In this document: positions 8,817-17,727 of the stretch, one piece after another
Numbering within the stretch: position 1 is the first letter of the stretch
How the letters are laid out: the number at the start of each line of letters is the position of its first letter
Assembly: GCA_027306785.1 (NCBI GenBank)
Contig: DAHUZB010000008.1
Coordinates: forward strand, 1 to 64,000
Length of the DNA stretch: 64,000 nt
Direction: 5' to 3'
DNA from: Vulcanimicrobiota bacterium
GTDB taxonomy: Bacteria > Vulcanimicrobiota > Vulcanimicrobiia > Vulcanimicrobiales > Vulcanimicrobiaceae
Notes under the pieces: model-generated
Seen by the model: only the letters and a program-made list of their open reading frames with translations
Told to the model about the DNA's origin: nothing
The model's database searches: none
Made by a program: the position numbers and the translations under genes

Positions 8817-10192
8817 TGGAACGGCGTCCCGTGTGGCACTTCGTCGGTATCGGCGGCATCGGCATGAGCGCGATCGCGCGCATCCTGCTCGCGCGCGGCG
8901 AACGCGTCACGGGCTCGGATGTGCGCGAGACGCCGCTCGTGCTGCGCCTGCGCGAAGAGGGCGCGACGATTTCGATCGGGCACGACGCGGCGAACGTGGA
9001 CGGCGCATCGACCGTGGTGGTGAGCTCGGCGATCGATCGCCGCAATCCCGAATATCTCGCGGCGCAGCGCGCGAATCTGCCGCTGCTGCATCGCGGCGAA
9101 CTGCTCGCGCGCCTGATCGCCGATCGTTCGGGCGTTGCGGTCTGCGGCACGCACGGTAAGACCACCACGACCTCGATGGTGCACGCGGCGCTGCGCGCGG
9201 GCGAGGTGGACGCGAGTCTCGTGCTCGGCGGCATCGACGCCGCGCTCGGAACCAACGCGCACGACGGCACCTCGCCGTGGTTCGTCACCGAAGCCGACGA
9301 ATCGGACGGCTCGTTCGCGCTGCTCGATGCGCGTATCGCGATCGTTACGAATATCGAAAACGATCATCTCAAGAGCGATGACGAGCTGCCGCAACTGGTG
9401 CGCGCATTCGAGGAGTTTCTCGCGAAACTACCCGAGGACGGTGCGGCGATCGTCGGCGTCGACGATCCGCTCGCCGCATCGCTCGCGGAGCGCCCGCGGC
9501 GCGCGCGCACGGTCACGTTCGGCTTCGGGCCGCGCGCCGACGTGCGTGCGAGCGGCATGCGTTTCGACGGCCTCGGTACCGCATTCGACGTGATTGCGGG
9601 CGGCGTGTGTCTGGGCACCGTCGAACTCGCGGTGCCCGGTGCGATCAACGTGGCCAACGCCCTCGCCGCGATCGCGGTCGCGCGCGAACTCGGCGTCCCG
9701 TTCGCGCGCATCGCCGAGGGTCTGCGCGGTTTCCGCGGCGTGCGCCGTCGTTTCGATATTCTCACGCGCGGCGATCGCATGATCGTCGTCGACGATTACG
9801 CCCATCATCCGACCGCGGTGCGCGCCACGATCGCCGCCGCGCGGCAATACCATCGCGGACCGGTGGTGGTCGCGTTCCAGCCGCATCGGTTCTCGCGTAC
9901 CGCGTACCTCGCGCGTGATTTCGCCGATGCGCTGCACAACGCGGATCACGTGTATCTCGCGCCGGTTTACGCGGCGTCGGAGACGCCGATCCCGGGCGTG
10001 AGCGAGCGATCGATCGGCGAACCGCTCGCGGCGAGCGGAACGCGCGTCACCTACGTCGCGCGCGTGGACGATCTGGAAGAGCGTCTCTTCGACGAAGCGC
10101 CCGCCGGATCGCTCGCGCTGATGCTCGGCGCCGGAAATATCACCGACGTCGCCGCCCGATTGGCGCGGCGCGTCGACGCGCAACGCGTATGA
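8816..10192 (+). CDS. murC: UDP-MurNAc:L-alanine ligase
   Basis: MurC adds L-alanine to UDP-MurNAc, the first stem-peptide step. The 458-residue protein has the N-terminal VGIGGIGMSAIARILL segment, a P-loop at CGTHGKTTTT, and the central ADESDGSF and ITNIENDHL segments expected for MurC. The C-terminal domain has VVDDYAHHPTAV and QPHRFSRTA, which are specific to MurC among Mur ligases. The start shares one base with the murG stop (TAATG) and the stop overlaps murB by ATGA. Confidence 0.97.
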   Translation: MERRPVWHFVGIGGIGMSAIARILLARGERVTGSDVRETPLVLRLREEGATISIGHDAANVDGASTVVVSSAIDRRNPEYLAAQRANLPLLHRGELLARLIADRSGVAVCGTHGKTTTTSMVHAALRAGEVDASLVLGGIDAALGTNAHDGTSPWFVTEADESDGSFALLDARIAIVTNIENDHLKSDDELPQLVRAFEEFLAKLPEDGAAIVGVDDPLAASLAERPRRARTVTFGFGPRADVRASGMRFDGLGTAFDVIAGGVCLGTVELAVPGAINVANALAAIAVARELGVPFARIAEGLRGFRGVRRRFDILTRGDRMIVVDDYAHHPTAVRATIAAARQYHRGPVVVAFQPHRFSRTAYLARDFADALHNADHVYLAPVYAASETPIPGVSERSIGEPLAASGTRVTYVARVDDLEERLFDEAPAGSLALMLGAGNITDVAARLARRVDAQRV

Positions 10193-11169
10193 GCCTCACC
10201 ACCGCGCAAGCGATCGCGTCGCTGCTCAACGACGACGATCGTGCCGCGCTGCACGCGATCTTCGGCGATCGCGTGCGCTTCGACGAGCCGCTCGCCGCGT
10301 ACACGTCGTGGAAGATCGGCGGCCCGGCCGATGCGTTCGCGACGGTCGAGAGCGAGGCCGAGCTCGCCGCGCTGATGCGCCATTGCTTTGCGCGCGCGCT
10401 GCCGTGGTTCGTGCTCGGCAGCGGCAGCAACGTGCTCGTCGGCGACGGCGGCATGCGCGGCATCGTGCTGCGCTTGGGCGGAGCCTTCGCGGAGATCGCG
10501 GCGCGCGTCGACGGCGATCGCGTGATCGTCGAGGCGGGCGCCTCGGCGGGCATGGCGGCGCTTACCGCCAAAGCGGCGTCGCTCGGTGCGATCGGCATCG
10601 GCTCGCTCGCGGGAATTCCGGGGACGGTCGGCGGTTCGCTGCGCATGAACGCCGGCACCGATCGCGAGATGGGCGACTTCGTGCATGAGGTGTGGGTGCA
10701 GAGCCCGCTCAAGCCCGATCCGCACCCCGTGACCGTGCAGTACTATTACCGGCATACCAGCCTCGCGCGTGACGCGGTGGTGGCACGGGTCACGCTCGCC
10801 TTCGAGCGCGGCGACCCGAAGCACGTGCGCGAGGAGATGCAGGCCCGCCTGGTGCGGCGCAAGAGCACGCAGCCGATCGCGTTGCCGAACGCCGGTTCGT
10901 GCTTTCGCAATCCCGAGGGCGACAAGGCCGCGCGCCTGATCGAATCGGTCGGCGCTAAGGGATGGCGGGTGGGCGGTGCGGAAGTCTCTCCCCTGCACGC
11001 CAACTTCATCAACAACGTCGGCGGTGCGACCGCGGCGGACGTCGCGAGCCTGCTCGCGCGGGTTCGCCGAGCGGTGCACGACCGGTGCGGTGTGGATTTG
11101 CAGTTGGAGGTGCATCTGATCGGTGTCTTCATCGACCAAGCGCACACACGGGATGACGAAGAGAAATAA
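10189..11169 (+). CDS. murB: UDP-N-acetylenolpyruvoylglucosamine reductase
   Basis: MurB is the FAD enzyme that makes UDP-MurNAc with NADPH. The 326-residue protein shows YTSWKIGGPAD at the start of the FAD domain, GSGSNVLVGDGGMRGIVL, and GIPGTVGGSLRMNAG. The catalytic general-acid serine lies in AGSCFRNPEGDKAARLI. The C-terminal substrate domain has SPLHANFINNVGGATAADV. The separate placement after murC matches the murC-murB-ddl order of many dcw clusters. murA is not in the window. Confidence 0.96.
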   Translation: MSLTTAQAIASLLNDDDRAALHAIFGDRVRFDEPLAAYTSWKIGGPADAFATVESEAELAALMRHCFARALPWFVLGSGSNVLVGDGGMRGIVLRLGGAFAEIAARVDGDRVIVEAGASAGMAALTAKAASLGAIGIGSLAGIPGTVGGSLRMNAGTDREMGDFVHEVWVQSPLKPDPHPVTVQYYYRHTSLARDAVVARVTLAFERGDPKHVREEMQARLVRRKSTQPIALPNAGSCFRNPEGDKAARLIESVGAKGWRVGGAEVSPLHANFINNVGGATAADVASLLARVRRAVHDRCGVDLQLEVHLIGVFIDQAHTRDDEEK

Positions 11170-12094
11170 AAAAGTCGCCGTCGTCATGGGCGGTAGCAGT
11201 TCGGAGCGCGAGATCTCGATCCAAACCGGATCGGGCGTGATGCGCGCGCTGCAGGCGCTCGGGTACGAGGCGCAATCGCTCGACTACGACCGCCGCTTCG
11301 TCGATGCGGTTCGGGAGATCGCGCCCGACGTCGTCTTCAACGCGCTGCACGGACCGGGCGGCGAGGACGGCCACGTGCAGGCGCTCTTGGATTATCTCGT
11401 CATTCCCTACACGGGAAGCGGCGTGGAATCGTCGGCGCTCGCGATGGACAAGCACCTCACGAAGAAGCTGCTCGCGGCCGAAGGGCTGCCGACCGCCGCG
11501 TGGGATCTCTTCGATCTCTCGGGCGGTACGCTGCCGCTGCTGCCGGGCTCGCTCGATCTGCCGCTCGTCATCAAACCCCGCTACGAAGGCAGCTCGCAAG
11601 GCGTCACGATCGTACACACGCACGAGCAGTGGACGAACGCGATGATCGGCGCCGCCAAGAACTATCCGCAGATCATGGCTGAAGAGTTTCTCGACGGCCG
11701 CGAGTTCACGTGCGGCATCTTGGGCGAAGAGGCGCTGCCCGTCATCGAGATCGTCGCGAACACCGGCGATTTCTACACCTTCGACGCCAAATATGCGCCG
11801 GGCGGCAGCACGCACATCGTGCCCGCCAAGATCGACGAAGATCTGGCCGCGCGGCTGCAGATGCTCGCGCTCTCGGTCCACCGGCTGCTCGGACTGCGCG
11901 ATTACTCGCGCACCGATTTCATCGTGACCAAAGAGGGGCGGCCGCACATCCTCGAGGTGAACACGCTGCCCGGCCTCACCCCGACGAGCCTGCTCCCGGA
12001 TGCCTGCGCCTCGCTCGGCATCACCTACGAAGCGCTCATCGAGCGCCTCGTCGGCTACGCGCTCGCGCGCGGCGACGTTCGCGACGTCGCCTAG
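11153..12094 (+). CDS. ddl: D-alanine:D-alanine ligase
   Basis: Ddl joins two D-alanines with ATP to supply MurF. The ATG at 11153 gives 313 residues with VAVVMGGSSSEREIS at residue 8, the usual position. A GTG at 11123 lies 12 bases after a GGAGG and would add ten residues, so it cannot be excluded. ATP-grasp features include VIKPRYEGSSQGV and the C-terminal metal and substrate motif EVNTLPGLTPTSLLP. The gene overlaps the end of murB and is the last of the wall cluster; the gene after it is a peptidase rather than ftsQ. Confidence 0.95.
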   Translation: MTKRNKKVAVVMGGSSSEREISIQTGSGVMRALQALGYEAQSLDYDRRFVDAVREIAPDVVFNALHGPGGEDGHVQALLDYLVIPYTGSGVESSALAMDKHLTKKLLAAEGLPTAAWDLFDLSGGTLPLLPGSLDLPLVIKPRYEGSSQGVTIVHTHEQWTNAMIGAAKNYPQIMAEEFLDGREFTCGILGEEALPVIEIVANTGDFYTFDAKYAPGGSTHIVPAKIDEDLAARLQMLALSVHRLLGLRDYSRTDFIVTKEGRPHILEVNTLPGLTPTSLLPDACASLGITYEALIERLVGYALARGDVRDVA

Positions 12095-12169
12095 AGGGCA
12101 CTCCCGGCACCAGGAATTCTTCGTCATCGAAGCCTACACGTCGCCGTACGACTGCACGTGGAGGCATTC

Positions 12170-14107
12170 ATGACGTTTTTCCCGAGGCTGCGCCGGGTTT
12201 TACCGGTCGCACTTCTTGCTATATCCGGCGTCGTCGCCGGGGCATTCCGCGCGAGCGCGGCGCCCGGACTCGCCGTCTCGCTCGCGACGCAGAGCGATCC
12301 GATGACGGTGGTGCTCGACGAACGCACCGCACCGCGCGGTATCGCCTATACGCATATGACGATTCCGGTACGACCGGGCCCCTTTACGCTCGATTATCCG
12401 GAATGGATTCCCGGCGAGCACGGCCCCACGGGTCCGCTGCACGACATCTCGGAACTCGTCGTGAAGGCGAACGGTCGACCCGTCGCGTGGCATCGCGATC
12501 AGGTCGATCTTTACGCGTTTCACGTGAACGTGCCGCAGGGCGTGACCAAGCTCGACGTCGATTTCACGGTGCTCCTGAACACCGAGAATAACTTCGTCGA
12601 CGGTCAGCTCGCGACGCGCAACATCATGGTCGGGAACTGGAATCGCTACATTCTCTACCAGCGCGACATCGACAACACGAAATACTTCGTGAAGGCGTCG
12701 CTGATTCTGCCGAACGGCTGGGATTACGCGAGCGCGCTTCCCGTGCAGTCGCGTAGCGGGCAGCACATCGATTTCAAGACGGTCTCGCTCGAAACGCTCG
12801 TCGATTCGCCGACCGATTCCGGTCGCTACTACCGCCATATCCTCACCTGGCAGCAGGGCGCCGCGAAGACCTATCTCGATCTCTTCGCCGACCATCCCGA
12901 GGATCTCGACATCTCGCCCAAGGTGATCGCCGCGTACGAGCGCATGACCCCCGAAGCGATGGCGCTCTACGGCGGACGTCACTGGGACGTCTATCATTCG
13001 GAGCTCACGCTCAGCGATCTGATTCCGCCGCAGGGGATCGAGCATCATCAATCGAGTGACGACCGTGCGGGCGACGACTTCATGACGAATCCGCTCGAAC
13101 AGCTCGCCGGCGGCGATCTGCTCGCGCACGAGTTCTCGCACTCGTGGAACGGCAAGTATCGCCGCCCGTTCGATCTGCAGCAGCCCAACTTCAACGAGCC
13201 CTTTCCCGAGCACACGGAACTGCTCTGGCAGTACGAGGGCATGAATCAGTACATGGGCGATATGATCGCCTTCCGCGCCGGAATCAAGGGCACGGCGAAG
13301 GATTACCCCGAGTATCTCGCCTCGATCTACGCGCAGATGGCGTACGAGCCGGGACGCACCACCGAACCGATCATCGATCTCACCACCGGCGCGCCGTACT
13401 TCTATGCGACGGGCGGCGACTACAGCTCGCTGCGCCGCACGGCGGGCGATTTCTACACCGAGGGCGAGCTGATGTGGCTCGACGCCGACACGATCATCCG
13501 CGAGAAGACGCACGGCAAGAAGTCGCTGGATAATTACGTGCAGCTCTTCGCGGGCGGCATCACGCACCCGAAGGTGGTCACCTACACGCGTGCGGACATC
13601 GAGCATTACCTGAACGAAGTGGTGCCCTACGACTGGCACGGCTTCTTTCAAAAGTACGTCTATTCGATTGCGCCGAAGCCGCCGACCGGCGAGCTCGCGC
13701 GTGCCGGATACAAGCTCGTCTTCAACGACAAGCCGAACAAGTACATCACCGCGCGCGAGACGACGCGGAAGTTCATCGAGTCGTGGTATGACGTCGGCCT
13801 GAATCTCTCGGACGACGGCAGGGTGGGCGACGTGCGCGCCGGATCGGCGGCCTGGAATGCCGGATTCGGCGTGGGCATGAAGATCGCGGCGGTGAACGAC
13901 CGCGCCTTCACGCCCGCGGTGTGGCACGCCGCCGTGAAGGCGACGTCGTCGAGCACGCGCCCGATGGATGTGCTCGTCGATCACGACGGTCACTACCGCG
14001 ACCTCATCCTGCACTACACCGGCGGCGTTAAGATTCCGCATCTCGTGCGTATCAAAGGCACGCACGACATGCTGAGCGATATCATGCGTCCGCATGCGAA
14101 GCACTAA
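12170..14107 (+). CDS. Secreted M61-family metallopeptidase with C-terminal PDZ domain (copy 1)
   Basis: This 645-residue exported protein resembles glycyl aminopeptidases of family M61. The start is the ATG five bases after a GGAGG (12160-12164), giving a signal peptide that ends near ASAAPG. An N-terminal beta domain (PEWIPGEHGPTGP) precedes the zinc site LLAHEFSHSWNGK (HExxH) and the downstream LLWQYEGMNQYM glutamate expected as third zinc ligand. The last ~110 residues look like a PDZ domain (GDVRAGSAAWNAGFGVGMKI). It is probably a periplasmic peptidase. The next gene is a close paralogue starting 13 bases after this stop, so the two form a tandem duplication, probably co-transcribed. Confidence 0.85.
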   Translation: MTFFPRLRRVLPVALLAISGVVAGAFRASAAPGLAVSLATQSDPMTVVLDERTAPRGIAYTHMTIPVRPGPFTLDYPEWIPGEHGPTGPLHDISELVVKANGRPVAWHRDQVDLYAFHVNVPQGVTKLDVDFTVLLNTENNFVDGQLATRNIMVGNWNRYILYQRDIDNTKYFVKASLILPNGWDYASALPVQSRSGQHIDFKTVSLETLVDSPTDSGRYYRHILTWQQGAAKTYLDLFADHPEDLDISPKVIAAYERMTPEAMALYGGRHWDVYHSELTLSDLIPPQGIEHHQSSDDRAGDDFMTNPLEQLAGGDLLAHEFSHSWNGKYRRPFDLQQPNFNEPFPEHTELLWQYEGMNQYMGDMIAFRAGIKGTAKDYPEYLASIYAQMAYEPGRTTEPIIDLTTGAPYFYATGGDYSSLRRTAGDFYTEGELMWLDADTIIREKTHGKKSLDNYVQLFAGGITHPKVVTYTRADIEHYLNEVVPYDWHGFFQKYVYSIAPKPPTGELARAGYKLVFNDKPNKYITARETTRKFIESWYDVGLNLSDDGRVGDVRAGSAAWNAGFGVGMKIAAVNDRAFTPAVWHAAVKATSSSTRPMDVLVDHDGHYRDLILHYTGGVKIPHLVRIKGTHDMLSDIMRPHAKH

Positions 14108-14120
14108 CATGGGAGCGACG

Positions 14121-16025
14121 ATGAAGAACCTCTTGCTCGGAGCCGCGGCGCTGCTGGCGGTCACGCTGATCGGCGCGGATGCGCTCGATACGCCGCTCGC
14201 GACGCAATCGAATCCGATGACGGTCGTGCTCGACGCGACCAAGGCGCCGATCGGTCTCGCGACGACGCGCATGACGATTCCGGTCAAGCCGGGCGCGTTC
14301 ACGCTCGACTTTCCGGAATGGATTCCCGGCGAGCACGGTCCGACCGGCCCGCTCAACGTGATCTCGGAACTGCGCATGAGCGCGAACGGTAAGCCGATCG
14401 CGTGGCATCGCGATCAGGTCGATATGTACGCGTTTCACATCGACGTTCCGCAGGGCGTTTCGACGGTGGACGTGTCGTACACCGCGCTCCTCAACGGTCC
14501 CGAAAGCGGCACGATGGCGACGCGTAACATCATGGTCGGCAACTGGAACCGCTTCGTGTTCTATCAGCGCGACATCGACAACGAGCACTACTACGTGAAG
14601 GCGAGCATGATCATGCCGCACGGCTGGGATTACGCCTCGGCCCTGCCGCTCGTCAAACGTACGGGCGATCGCGTCGATTTCGGCACGGTCACGCTCGAGA
14701 CGCTCGTGGATTCGCCGACCGATATCGGCCGCTACGTGAAGCACATCACTACGTGGACCGGTAAGGACGGTGCGGCGACCTATCTCGATCTCTTCGCGGA
14801 CTCACCCGACGATCTGAAGATCAGCGATAAGGTCATCGATGCGTACAAGCGACTTACGCCCGAAGCGATGGCGCTCTACGGCGGCCGCCACTGGAACGTC
14901 TATCACGCGGAGCTCACGCTCTCCGATGCGATCGGCTTTCAAGGGATCGAACACCATCAGTCGAGCGACGATCGCGCGAGCGACGACTTCATGACCGATC
15001 CGCTCAGCCAGAAGCTCGGCGGCGATCTCGTGCCGCACGAGTTCTCGCACTCGTGGAACGGCAAGTACCGTCGTCCCTTCGATCTGCAGCAGCCGAACTT
15101 CAACGAACCGTTCCCCGAGCATACGGAGCTGCTTTGGCAGTACGAGGGCATGAACCAGTACATGGGCGATCTGCTCTCGTTCCGCACGGGCATCCGCGAT
15201 CCGAAGGAGTACCCGGAGTATCTCGCCGCGCTCTATGCCAACCTCGCGTACGAACCCGGACGCGACACCACGCCGATCATCGACGTGACGACGGGCGCGC
15301 CGTACTACTACGTCGGCGCGCGCGGCGACTATCCGAGCCTGCGTCGTACCGCCGGAGACTTCTACACCGAAGGCGAGCTGATGTGGCTCGACGCCGACAC
15401 GATCATCCGCGAGAAGACGGACGGTAAAAAATCGCTCGACGATTACACCAAGCTCTTCGCGGGCGGTGTCTCCGGACCGAAGGTGGTGACGTATACGCGT
15501 GCGGATATCGAGCACTACCTGAACGAGGTCGTCCCCTACGATTGGCACGGCTTTTTCCAAAAGTACGTGTACTCGATCGCGCCGCAGCCGCCGACGGGCG
15601 AACTCGCGCGCGCCGGATACAAACTGGTGTTCAACGACAAGCCGAACGTCTTCGCGAACGGCCGTCGAAAGGGCGTCGTGAACGCGTGGTTCGACGTCGG
15701 CACGCGTCTGAGTCCGAAGGGCGGCGTCTACGACGTGCGTCAAGGCTCGGCGGCGTGGAAGGCGGGGCTCGCGCCCGGCATGACGATCGTCGCGGTCGAC
15801 AGTCGTGCGTTCTCGTCGAAAGCGTGGGACGACGCCGTAACCGCGGCCAAGGGCGGCACGGCCCCGATCGCGCTGATCGTCAAAGAGGGCGGCTACTTCT
15901 CGCGGCTCTCGATCGACTACCACGACGGCATCAAGTTCCCGCACCTGGAGCGCATCCCGGGCACGACCGATATGCTCTCGGAGATCATGGCGCCGCACGC
16001 GACGCCGACCCCCGCCGCGAAATAG
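14121..16025 (+). CDS. Secreted M61-family metallopeptidase with C-terminal PDZ domain (copy 2)
   Basis: This 634-residue protein is a paralogue of the preceding gene along its full length. It has the same HEFSHSWNGKYRRPFDL zinc site, the same LLWQYEGMNQYMGD glutamate segment and a PDZ-like C-terminus (VYDVRQGSAAWKAGLAPGMTI). The start at 14121 follows GGGAG (14111-14115) by five bases and gives a short signal peptide, MKNLLLGAAALLAVTLIGADA. The signal sequences and PDZ domains differ more than the catalytic core, suggesting divergence in targets. A perfect inverted repeat follows the stop. Substrates cannot be named from sequence. Confidence 0.85.
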   Translation: MKNLLLGAAALLAVTLIGADALDTPLATQSNPMTVVLDATKAPIGLATTRMTIPVKPGAFTLDFPEWIPGEHGPTGPLNVISELRMSANGKPIAWHRDQVDMYAFHIDVPQGVSTVDVSYTALLNGPESGTMATRNIMVGNWNRFVFYQRDIDNEHYYVKASMIMPHGWDYASALPLVKRTGDRVDFGTVTLETLVDSPTDIGRYVKHITTWTGKDGAATYLDLFADSPDDLKISDKVIDAYKRLTPEAMALYGGRHWNVYHAELTLSDAIGFQGIEHHQSSDDRASDDFMTDPLSQKLGGDLVPHEFSHSWNGKYRRPFDLQQPNFNEPFPEHTELLWQYEGMNQYMGDLLSFRTGIRDPKEYPEYLAALYANLAYEPGRDTTPIIDVTTGAPYYYVGARGDYPSLRRTAGDFYTEGELMWLDADTIIREKTDGKKSLDDYTKLFAGGVSGPKVVTYTRADIEHYLNEVVPYDWHGFFQKYVYSIAPQPPTGELARAGYKLVFNDKPNVFANGRRKGVVNAWFDVGTRLSPKGGVYDVRQGSAAWKAGLAPGMTIVAVDSRAFSSKAWDDAVTAAKGGTAPIALIVKEGGYFSRLSIDYHDGIKFPHLERIPGTTDMLSEIMAPHATPTPAAK

Positions 16026-16045
16026 CGGACGGATCGCAACGGGCT

Positions 16046-16079
16046 ACGGGCGGGATGCGCTGCGGCGAATCCCGCCCGT
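16046..16079 (+). terminator. Perfect 11-bp stem-loop after the M61 pair
   Basis: ACGGGCGGGAT at 16046-16056 pairs perfectly with ATCCCGCCCGT at 16069-16079 across a 12-base loop. It lies 20 bases after the stop of the second M61 gene. No T-run follows, so it is a candidate for termination or mRNA 3'-end stabilisation, not a textbook intrinsic terminator. Confidence 0.5.
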
Positions 16080-16166
16080 GCCGCAAGCACGGCCGCCAAC
16101 TTAACGGAGATGAGCCAGGTTACTCCACATCTGCGTGAAACGTAGCAGGTGGTGGAGGTACCCTAC

Positions 16167-17570
16167 ATGCATCAGCACGACCCTTTCGATTGCCGGTGTC
16201 CGCACGCGGCGTTCTCCGATCGAATCTTTGCAGAGGCGCAGTCGGCGTTTAGTCGGCGCGCCTTTCTCACATCCGCCGCCGCGGCGGGCGTGGCGCTCCT
16301 GCTGCCGTGGCGCGCGCGCGCGGCGCAGCGCGTAACGGTGTTGAAAGCGGCGCGGCTCTTCGACGGGACGAACATGCACGCGCCCGGCGTGCTGGTGGTG
16401 CGCGGCGAGCGGATCGTCTCGATGAACGCGGGCGACGCCGGCAGCGATGCGGCCGTGATCGATCTCGGCGACGTGACGCTGATGCCCGGTCTCATCGACT
16501 GCCACACGCACGTGGCCGCGCGCGTCGTGCCCTCGCTCTACTTCGAAGCGATGGCGCCGAAAAACACCGTGGCCGACAACGTGCCGGAGGCGGCGCTCTA
16601 CAGCATTCGCAACGCGCAGACGATGCTGCGCAACGGCTTCACCACGCTACGCGACGTCGGCGGCGGCGCGGGGATCGATCTCGCGCTGCGCAACGCGATC
16701 AACAACGGCGCGGTGGTCGGTCCGCATATCTTCGCGGCGGGGCCCGCGCTCTCGATCACCGGCGGTCACGGCGACACCAACGACATCCCCGATTGGGTGC
16801 ACGAAGATCCGTCGGTCGGATTCGGCGCCGTGTCGTACGGCCCGTACGGCTTCCGCGAGATCGTGCGCGAGCACGTCAAGCGGCACGTGGATCACATCAA
16901 GATTCTCGCGACCGGCGGCGTGCTGAGCTACGGCGACGTGTGGAACGTGCCGCAGATGAACGAAGACGAGATCACGGCGGTCGTCGACGAGTCGACGAAG
17001 TTCGGGCGTAAAGTCTGCGCGCACGCGCATGGCGATCCGGGCATCGCGATGGCGGTCAAAGGCGGGGTGCACTGCGTGGAGCACTGCACGGGCGTGAGCG
17101 ATCGCACGCTCGCGGAGATGAAGCAGCGCGGCACGTTCATGACGCCGACGATCTGGGCGCTCGACTCGATTCTGCAGCCCGGCAATCCCAATCACATCGC
17201 GCAGAACTCGCTCGAAAAGGCCGAGAAGATGCGCAAGATTCGCAACGACGGCATGCAGCGCACGCTTGCCGCCGGGGCCAAGATCGCGTACGGCACCGAC
17301 GCGGGCGTCTTCCCGCATCACGAAAACGCGAAAGACTTCGGACTGCTCGCGAGCATGGGGATGCACCCGCTCGATCTCATGCGCGCGGCGACCACCGTCG
17401 CGGCCGAGAATATCGGCGTGAGCGATCGCGGCGCGCTCGCTCCGGGCAAACTCGCCGACGTCGTCGCCTTCGCGGGCGATCCCAGCCGCAGCATCACGCT
17501 GCTCGAGCGCAAGCCGAGCTTCGTCATGCTCGGCGGCAGCAAGATCGCCCTGGACGAGCTGGCGGTCTAG
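16167..17570 (+). CDS. Tat-type exported amidohydrolase (imidazolonepropionase/Xaa-Pro dipeptidase-like)
   Basis: This 467-residue metal-dependent hydrolase has the TIM-barrel amidohydrolase pattern. The start ATG is eight bases after GGAGG (16154-16158). The N-terminal ~60 residues hold a twin-arginine-like signal, SRRAFLTSAAAAGVALLLP, preceded by an unusual cysteine/histidine-rich leader (HQHDPFDCRCPH). The metal site begins LIDCHTHVAAR; later elements are HIKILATGGV (lysine position), VCAHAHGDPG, CVEHCTG and YGTDAGVFPHHE (final aspartate). The C-terminal LAPGKLADVVAF is the usual return to the small beta domain. Relatives act on dipeptides, imidazolonepropionate or mycotoxins, so the substrate is open. 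Confidence 0.8.
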   Translation: MHQHDPFDCRCPHAAFSDRIFAEAQSAFSRRAFLTSAAAAGVALLLPWRARAAQRVTVLKAARLFDGTNMHAPGVLVVRGERIVSMNAGDAGSDAAVIDLGDVTLMPGLIDCHTHVAARVVPSLYFEAMAPKNTVADNVPEAALYSIRNAQTMLRNGFTTLRDVGGGAGIDLALRNAINNGAVVGPHIFAAGPALSITGGHGDTNDIPDWVHEDPSVGFGAVSYGPYGFREIVREHVKRHVDHIKILATGGVLSYGDVWNVPQMNEDEITAVVDESTKFGRKVCAHAHGDPGIAMAVKGGVHCVEHCTGVSDRTLAEMKQRGTFMTPTIWALDSILQPGNPNHIAQNSLEKAEKMRKIRNDGMQRTLAAGAKIAYGTDAGVFPHHENAKDFGLLASMGMHPLDLMRAATTVAAENIGVSDRGALAPGKLADVVAFAGDPSRSITLLERKPSFVMLGGSKIALDELAV

Positions 17571-17727
17571 GGAAAACGGGCGCGCCTGTGCGGATCGCGG
17601 CGGTCCGCGTAGGCGTACCGAACCCTCCAATTCGAGGCCGTACAAAAGTCGCAGGGAGGCGCGTTCCGGCGCTTCCTCAAACTCCTACTACCCGCGCGAC
17701 GTGCGGCGGATTTCGCTGGAGGATCAG

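Noticed and set aside
12200-14377. Minus-strand open frame of 725 codons opposite the M61 genes
   Set aside because: It is the antisense shadow of two strongly supported peptidase genes; composition is rich in Arg/Val/His and matches no family.
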